From Todiramphus chloris collaris (Eukaryota > Chordata > Aves > Coraciiformes > Alcedinidae), in the NCBI GenBank assembly GCA_025345505.1, contig JANVCC010000030.1, positions 4,821,053 to 4,885,052 of the forward strand: a stretch of DNA of 64,000 bases, written 5' to 3'. Shown here in pieces: positions 57,863 through 64,000 of this stretch. The translations under genes were made by a program, and so were the position numbers. The notes beneath the pieces are model-generated. The model worked only from the letters and a program-made list of their open reading frames with translations, searched no databases and was not told the DNA's origin. Each line of letters starts with the position of its first letter. The first letter of the stretch is position 1.

Positions 57863-58032
57863 AGTGGTGAATGGGGGGGAGAAGGGGAATAAAAATCAAT
57901 GCCAACTGTTCTGTGATTTGAATTTCAAATGTTAGCGTTTTCCAAGTCCAGAGCACATATGTATGAGATTATTGTAATGAAGATGTATATAGCAAGACTT
58001 TCTATTTCATCACAGTTTCTGCTTTCCCCTAG

Positions 58033-58131
<99 letters not shown>

Positions 58132-60389
58132 TAACAGTGTGGCACTGGATGCAAGTGAGATGAGGCTTTTTTTCTGGGAGCACAAGTGGAACTGTAAAGG
58201 TGTAGGAAAGCCCATCTTCCTCCTTTAGCCTTTCAAGGTATTGGCTTCACTCATGGCTTTTCCCAAATACAAATGTCAAAACAATAGCATGTTGTTTTCC
58301 GCTGCCTTTGCTAAGAAAGATGTCGAAGCCATAATCCTGTTGGGAAAATGGGGTTTGATTTCATTGTGCATCTAAAACCCTAGATAGACAGGTAAACCAT
58401 GACATATAATCCTCGCTTCAAGGACTGTGCAACATATGGTAGAAATCCTGCTTTTCTTACTCGATTATTTCCAGTCAGCTAGATAAGAGGCTGTATCAGG
58501 AACCATAGACGGATCTGACCTCTGGCAGCTTTTTGCTGCCTTTTAGTGTGACTTTCTAGCAGTCCCTATAATGTGTTATGTCCTGCATAGTGTGAGACTC
58601 TTGAAAACCAAAGCCAGGCATTTAGTTGGAGCATTCATCAGTTAGAGAGATGCGTCATCAACCAGTTAATATGTTTGTTGCTGCAAGATCAATATTTTGA
58701 AATAGGTGATACACTGGGAAAGATCACAACCTAGTTTCTACCCTGGCAGTGCACATTTAGCCTTTGGTGTGTTAAAAGGCAATAGTAATCAAACAGGTTT
58801 GTAATGTTTTCAAACGTATGGTCAGGTTGCACATCACCACATGACTTCAGGAGACTTTAGTCTTGGACCTTGGCATGTATCTTCCAGGTGAACATCCCAG
58901 CTTCACAAAGAAGAGGCCAGTACATGGTGCCGTTAATTTTTAACCCGAATGCATGCTAAATACGTTCTGCCTTAGTGACCAAGCTGACAGTTTCTGAGCG
59001 GGCCAGCTCTGACACATCCGATTTCATTTACTAGCTCTCCAATAAAACATGTCCTATATATCAGCAGCTGCTACCAGAAAATCCACATGCAGAGTGATCA
59101 CAGTGCTGGAGAGCAAAGGGTAGTAGCGGAAAGAGTGCTGGCTTAATAAAAAAACCACACAAATTCAGCAGCTGAGCTGCCCAAGGAATCTGCCTCATAG
59201 CTCCAAGGGTGGTGCTTGCTCAATAGACTGTGTTCTTCCTTATCTTTTCTGGTGATGCTTTAAAAAGGTTCACTAGATGTGGTTCCAAACACATTGTCTA
59301 TCTGGCTTATCCTGGGGACTGGACAAAAGGTCTGACTTGAGTCTACCATGAACTCACTGAGAGTTGGGTGAGGCTGTGGAGCTGTAGGAAATCAAATGTA
59401 CCGGTGCAAAATAGTTCTGGTGTCCGGTGGTACTTCACAGGCTGAAACTTTGTTGTATAATGGCAACTCTTTTAAACATTACATTTCTTGACACCTTGAT
59501 CTCACTTTTGTAACAATGATGAACCTTCTGCCTTTGTCCATTATTCAAAATGCTGGTGCTGAGGTTAATGTGAGTTAAACTCCTGCCTTTCTCTAATAAG
59601 AAGTGCTTGCAGAGGAAGATTGCTTCAGAGGAGTGGGAAGCCCTAATAAATAGTAACAATAATAGGTGTTGCCTTGAGAAGAGGCTTCTCTTAATGCTGC
59701 ACGAGGACTTGTCTAAATACAAAAGTTCTGTCTTGGAACATTAGGTCTGTTAGGTCCTCTAGGTATTACACCTGCCTTCCACTTCAAATTTTAAGTAGTA
59801 GCGTTACAAAACCATGACACTATTTGAAGTACTTATAATAAGAAAAAAGCATGTACAAGGGTGGTGGTATTCAAAGAATAAACTAGGGAAAGTCCAAGTT
59901 TTAAGAACAGTCAGAGTTTTAAATCAGCATCCTGAAGCTGAGGTCTTCCCAGCAGGGATGACACAGCGTGGGAATTTCTTATTTCAGTAGTTCTGTCCTG
60001 TAAATAACATTTGAAGATGAAGCCTCCCTGAATCTCACATAAAACAAATGCATGCATCACTGTCAAAATGGATTCCTGCCATGAGATTTGCAAAGCTGGA
60101 ACACCCATTGGTGAAATGCATTCCAGCTTCTATGGCAAATATATCTTAGAAATTACTGTCAATATAAATTATTGCTGCATGAATTATATTGCATTTAAAT
60201 TGAGATGTATTACAAATATTTCCCCAAAACGCATCTTTTGAAAAGCTATTTTAATCTGTAGGAACAGACTGTAAATTACTGAGAATTAGCCTAGGAAAAG
60301 CATATCTTGGTGCTTGGCAATATACAAACCCTATTTTATTGGGTTTTAGCATGTTGTTGGGCTAGTGCAGTTATACATGGAAAGAAGAA

Positions 60390-60670
60390 AATCATAGATT
60401 CAATTGTTTAGGTTGAAAAAATCTCTCTAAGATCATTGAGTCCAACCATTAACCCAGCACTGCCAGCTCATCACTAAACCATGTCCCTCAGCACCACATC
60501 TCCATGGTTTGGAAACCCCTCCATGGATGGGAACTCCACCACTGCCCTGGGCAGCCTGGGCCAGGCCTTGACAACTCTTCTGGGGAAGGAATTGTTCCTT
60601 ATGTCCAATCTCAACCTCCCCTGGTGCAACTTGAGGCCATTTCCTCTTGTCCTATCAATACTGCAATCAA
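60390..60670 (-). mobile_element. CR1 LINE 3' end, minus strand
   Basis: Starts on the + strand with ATCATAGATTCAATTGTTTA (reverse of the CR1 tail). It continues through AAGATCATTGAGTCCAACCA, TGGGAACTCCACCACTGCCC, TGGGCAGCCTGGGCCAGGCC and TCCTTATGTCCAATCTCAAC, all reverse-complement CR1 phrases. Similarity fades after about 60670. Open frames at 60481-60711 belong to the repeat. Confidence 0.92.
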
Positions 60671-63469
60671 ATCATTGTTTGCCATGTGAGTACAGACAAG
60701 CGTTCATCTAGGAGGGGGCACATCAGTGACCTGAATTCTCTTTCAGTCCTCAGCCTACTGAGTGGAGATAGGTAAGGATCTCTCCAGCCCTATGAGCAGT
60801 GGTTAAGAAAACAGTGAGGCATTGGGTTGGAGGGGTGTCTACAGCCCTCTGAAAGAGGCCACGTGTACCTACCAACACCACTGCTTAGATAGCAGAGCAC
60901 GAATCGCTGTACCATTGGCTACTGTTTCAAGTTGTAAGCCAAGCTGAGAGTATCCTGCAATCCCCGACTGTAGCCAGCACAGTCTATGTAACAGATGCTG
61001 AATCTCATATGTCCCAGCACGTTAGTTTTATTGCACATGAATTAGATGCTTGTGCGTAAGAGCAGCAAATCTGCTGTGTTGTGGAGATGTCAGAATTGCT
61101 GGATATGCAGAGGATTACTTGAAAGCCAGAGGAGTTTTCTTCAAAGCACTGAATTGTGCAAACAGGAGCATGGGCTTTTGGATAAAGTTTACGTCATCTA
61201 ATTACCCTGTCATTGGTGTATATCCTGCCTCTGTTATGCAGTTCTTTTATGGTCTTACTTTATGATCTGCAAAGTGTAACTTAATTTTTATCTCTTTCCT
61301 CTGCTCATATAATGGGGGGATAGCGTCAATGCTCCTCTCTTCTATGTCTTGATAGGAAAAAAAAAACATAATAGGAGGTATGTCAGTCATAGTAGGATGT
61401 GACTAAGTAGTTCCTGTCACCTAATTTTTATTGCTGATATAACTAAAAAATTTTCTTCTTTTTGCTATATTTCTTCATTGCTTTATTTAGTCTTAAATTT
61501 CTAGAGCATTTTTTTCTGCTTTGTTTTTGCTGGTTGGATTTCTTCTTAATTTGAAGTTTGATTTCACTGTCACCATACACTTCACGTTGGGAAAGACAGA
61601 TCAGCTGACATCTCCCAGATCCTGGCACTAAAGAAAATGGCAACAGTTACATGTTGAGACCAGTACTGTGCATGTTATAAGAGAAAGCAGGAAAAGATAA
61701 ACTGTTGAAATGTAAGTTAGTTTCAGGGGTTTTTTAAGATAAAAATCTATCAAAGTTTAATTTTCTCAAAGCTTAGTAACTCATTGGCTGGTTGGCAGCT
61801 CAGTGCAGGAACAAGATTTAGGTCTGCCTGCACATCACTGAATATTGCTTCAGAAACTGCAGCCCAGTTGAAGAGGTCCTCACAGTATCTCTTGCAAATG
61901 AAGGCACTAGTCATTTCTACGTGACAAATCCTGTTTCAAGCCATGGGTCTGTCCACGTTCAGCCTATTGTAAGGTTGGTGGGTACAGTATCGGATTGCTA
62001 CGATATTGACTTCATAAGGCTTTGTTCTCTTGGCTCTACAGCAGGAGAGAAAAAGCACTTTAAAATTGGTCAAGATCTTCAAAGAAATAAAATTACAAAA
62101 AGCAGTTCTCTGCGGAATTTTTTACCATTATTATGAAAACTATTGGGATGTAATTATCAAACATTCCAGTTATAAATTTAGAAATTCAAGGAATACAGAT
62201 GTTGCTTTATCTAAAGAGATGACTTTATATAGCAGTTGTTCACTGTGAGATGCGGAACGAAAAGGGATAAATTGCTTCTGTGTCTCTGTCTCCTTTGAAA
62301 CTTTCAAAACATACTTTCCTGTGCCTTTTAGGCTATAAATTCAGCAAGCAAAATACCCAGTTGTGGCCAAAAGCATGCTCGGTACCATTCATTAGTAATG
62401 CGCTGGAAATGGAGAAAAATGCCTTTTAGTAGCAAGGGTGTGTGCTACCTCTTTGTTTTGAACTGTGGATTTACAGTACTCGCTGGTTTTATGTAATAAC
62501 TCCCAGCTGGAAGGTGGGAACATACTGTTGCTGTTCACACGTGGCTGCAAAGTAATCGTGGCTCAGAAGTGGCCGAGGCTCCCTTTGAACCTCTAGATCC
62601 ATGATGTTTGCAATGAACTGAGAATAATATTCATTATGACATTGGTTTCATTTGACACCTGGGTCTAAACACCTTGCCCAAATTCAATCATCTAAATGCT
62701 TGTCTTGATTTTTTTGTGTGTGTTTTGGTTTTCCTTTTTTTGTATTTTCCTGACTGAGCTTTCTGGAGCCAATCAGTCCTCCTGGGCTTTATGGTACTAC
62801 AAGGCCAAAGTCCTATGTGGCTTCTGCTTGAGAACGACTCACCTGTCTTCTCACACAGGCACTTAAGGCTTTAATTAAGTGACGGGGTTTGTTTTATTTT
62901 CTACAATGTACTTTCAATGAGCTGCTGGTTTTTCCAATTGTAGATGGATGGCTTTGATTCTTTTAAATAAAATTAGGTTTTATTTGGCATGGTGAGTAGG
63001 ATGTCAATGTTAATCTACAATCTAACACTGCTGTACTATGCAAAATGTTGTTGCAGACAGACCAAATTTTGTTTGTAATTTGCACACTAGACAGGCCTGA
63101 AATGTGTCTGTTTTGGTGAAGACTAGTTTATTTTCCTTCCTATCGTATTATTGAGTCTATAATTTTTCATCTTGGTTCACTTGACAGACTTGCCTTTTTT
63201 TCTTCTTAAAAGCAAATGGTAAAATTAAAGAAAAGATTGTTACTTATTATTTCTATGTCCTATTTCTCTCTGAGAGAGTCTTATTAAATTAACATAGGTA
63301 TTAAGATGTATCTGTTTGCCCTGATTGTAGCTTAGCCATGTTCTCCTGTACCCTATATAATCTTGCTGTTACTATCCCTTGGGGACATATAAATTTTGCT
63401 ATCTGGTTCAGCTTGTCTTTTTCCCATCAATAGATAAACAGAAATGGGAAGAATTTTATCAGTGAAATG

Positions 63470-63821
63470 CTTAACTGACATTTCCTTGGCTTTCGTACAA
63501 TTTAGTGTAAGTAGCAACGGCTTCCTGCGCACTGATCGCTGGACATACACCAATGCCACTTCTTCAGGTGGTAGGATCGACACATCCATGTTGTAGATTT
63601 GATCATCATTTGAGGTGTGGATGTCATTGTATTTCGTTGGCAACAGACCTTATGAGAAACTCATATGGTGATATATCTGCTTGGGTCACCGTAGCCACGA
63701 TATTAATAACATCACTGGTATGTCTGCTGCTAAGAACATATATCCCATAAGGCTGGTGCTTCTGGAAGCTGGTGCAACGTTCAGTGCTGGTAGAGAAATA
63801 GCATTTGCAGCAGTTACTGTT
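63470..63821 (-). pseudogene. Broken coding-like stretch, weakly fibulin-C-terminal-like
   Basis: On the minus strand, a frame open from 63821 to 63627 reads through YGIYVLSSRHTSDVINIVAT and YEFLIRSVANEIQ, then meets TGA. The next frame picks up at once with NDIHTSNDDQIYNMDVSI, PPEEVALVYVQRSV and LLLTLN. Joined, the order recalls the fibulin/EFEMP C-terminal module (SD-I--I-AT, F-I-S-NE, A-LV-V--S). One frameshift and an upstream in-frame TAA argue for a decayed copy, or for chance. It lies at the window edge and the resemblance is from memory. Confidence 0.22.
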
Positions 63822-64000
63822 TTATCCTTTGATTTGTCAGCAGCCAGCATTTTTATGGCAGCTCAGTTCAAAAATCAGTTCAACCTATTAGAAATAATAA
63901 TCATGTTTAAGACAATACTGATAAAACACTTCTCACTAGTAGTAAGGCGTGCCTAGATTAATTTGTTTGTGACCAGTTTATTTGTGTGTCTTTTATGAGG

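Overview
This is vertebrate nuclear DNA, almost certainly from a bird. It is AT-rich, with one large CpG island. Genes are split by GT-AG introns, and the interspersed repeats are CR1-type LINE 3' ends (tails like ATTCTATGATTCTATGAT) plus one avian ERVL-like solo LTR. The species cannot be named from sequence alone.

Only one gene is fully supported: PDCD10 (CCM3), on the + strand. Its seven coding exons lie between 25678 and 30978 and join in frame to 639 bp (212 codons plus stop), the standard length of the family. A CpG island at about 17.5-19.6 kb forms the 5' end of the gene. A 3' UTR runs to a poly(A) signal at 31360-31365.

Layout. 1-17.5 kb: AT-rich, with no recognisable exon. By synteny with mammals it should be the first intron of the divergent minus-strand gene SERPINI1 (neuroserpin). 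17.5-19.6 kb: CpG island, the presumed shared SERPINI1/PDCD10 promoter, holding two opposed ZNF143-like elements, an inverted CCAAT box and ETS-like sites. 19-25.5 kb: first intron(s) of PDCD10, with a CR1 copy. 25.5-31.4 kb: PDCD10 coding exons and 3' UTR. 31.4-64 kb: intergenic, or the edge of the next gene (WDR49 in mammals, same strand as PDCD10). It contains an LTR, CR1 fragments, small tandem duplications, a long hairpin, long G runs, an unrecognised possible exon at 50.5 kb and a broken minus-strand coding-like stretch at 63.4-63.8 kb.

PDCD10 is a small adaptor. It dimerises with GCKIII kinases (STK24, STK25, STK26), joins the STRIPAK complex through striatins, and binds CCM2 in the cerebral cavernous malformation complex. 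SERPINI1 is a secreted protease inhibitor. The two share a promoter, not a pathway. I saw no CRISPR array, operon, tRNA or rRNA, and no clear previously undescribed system.
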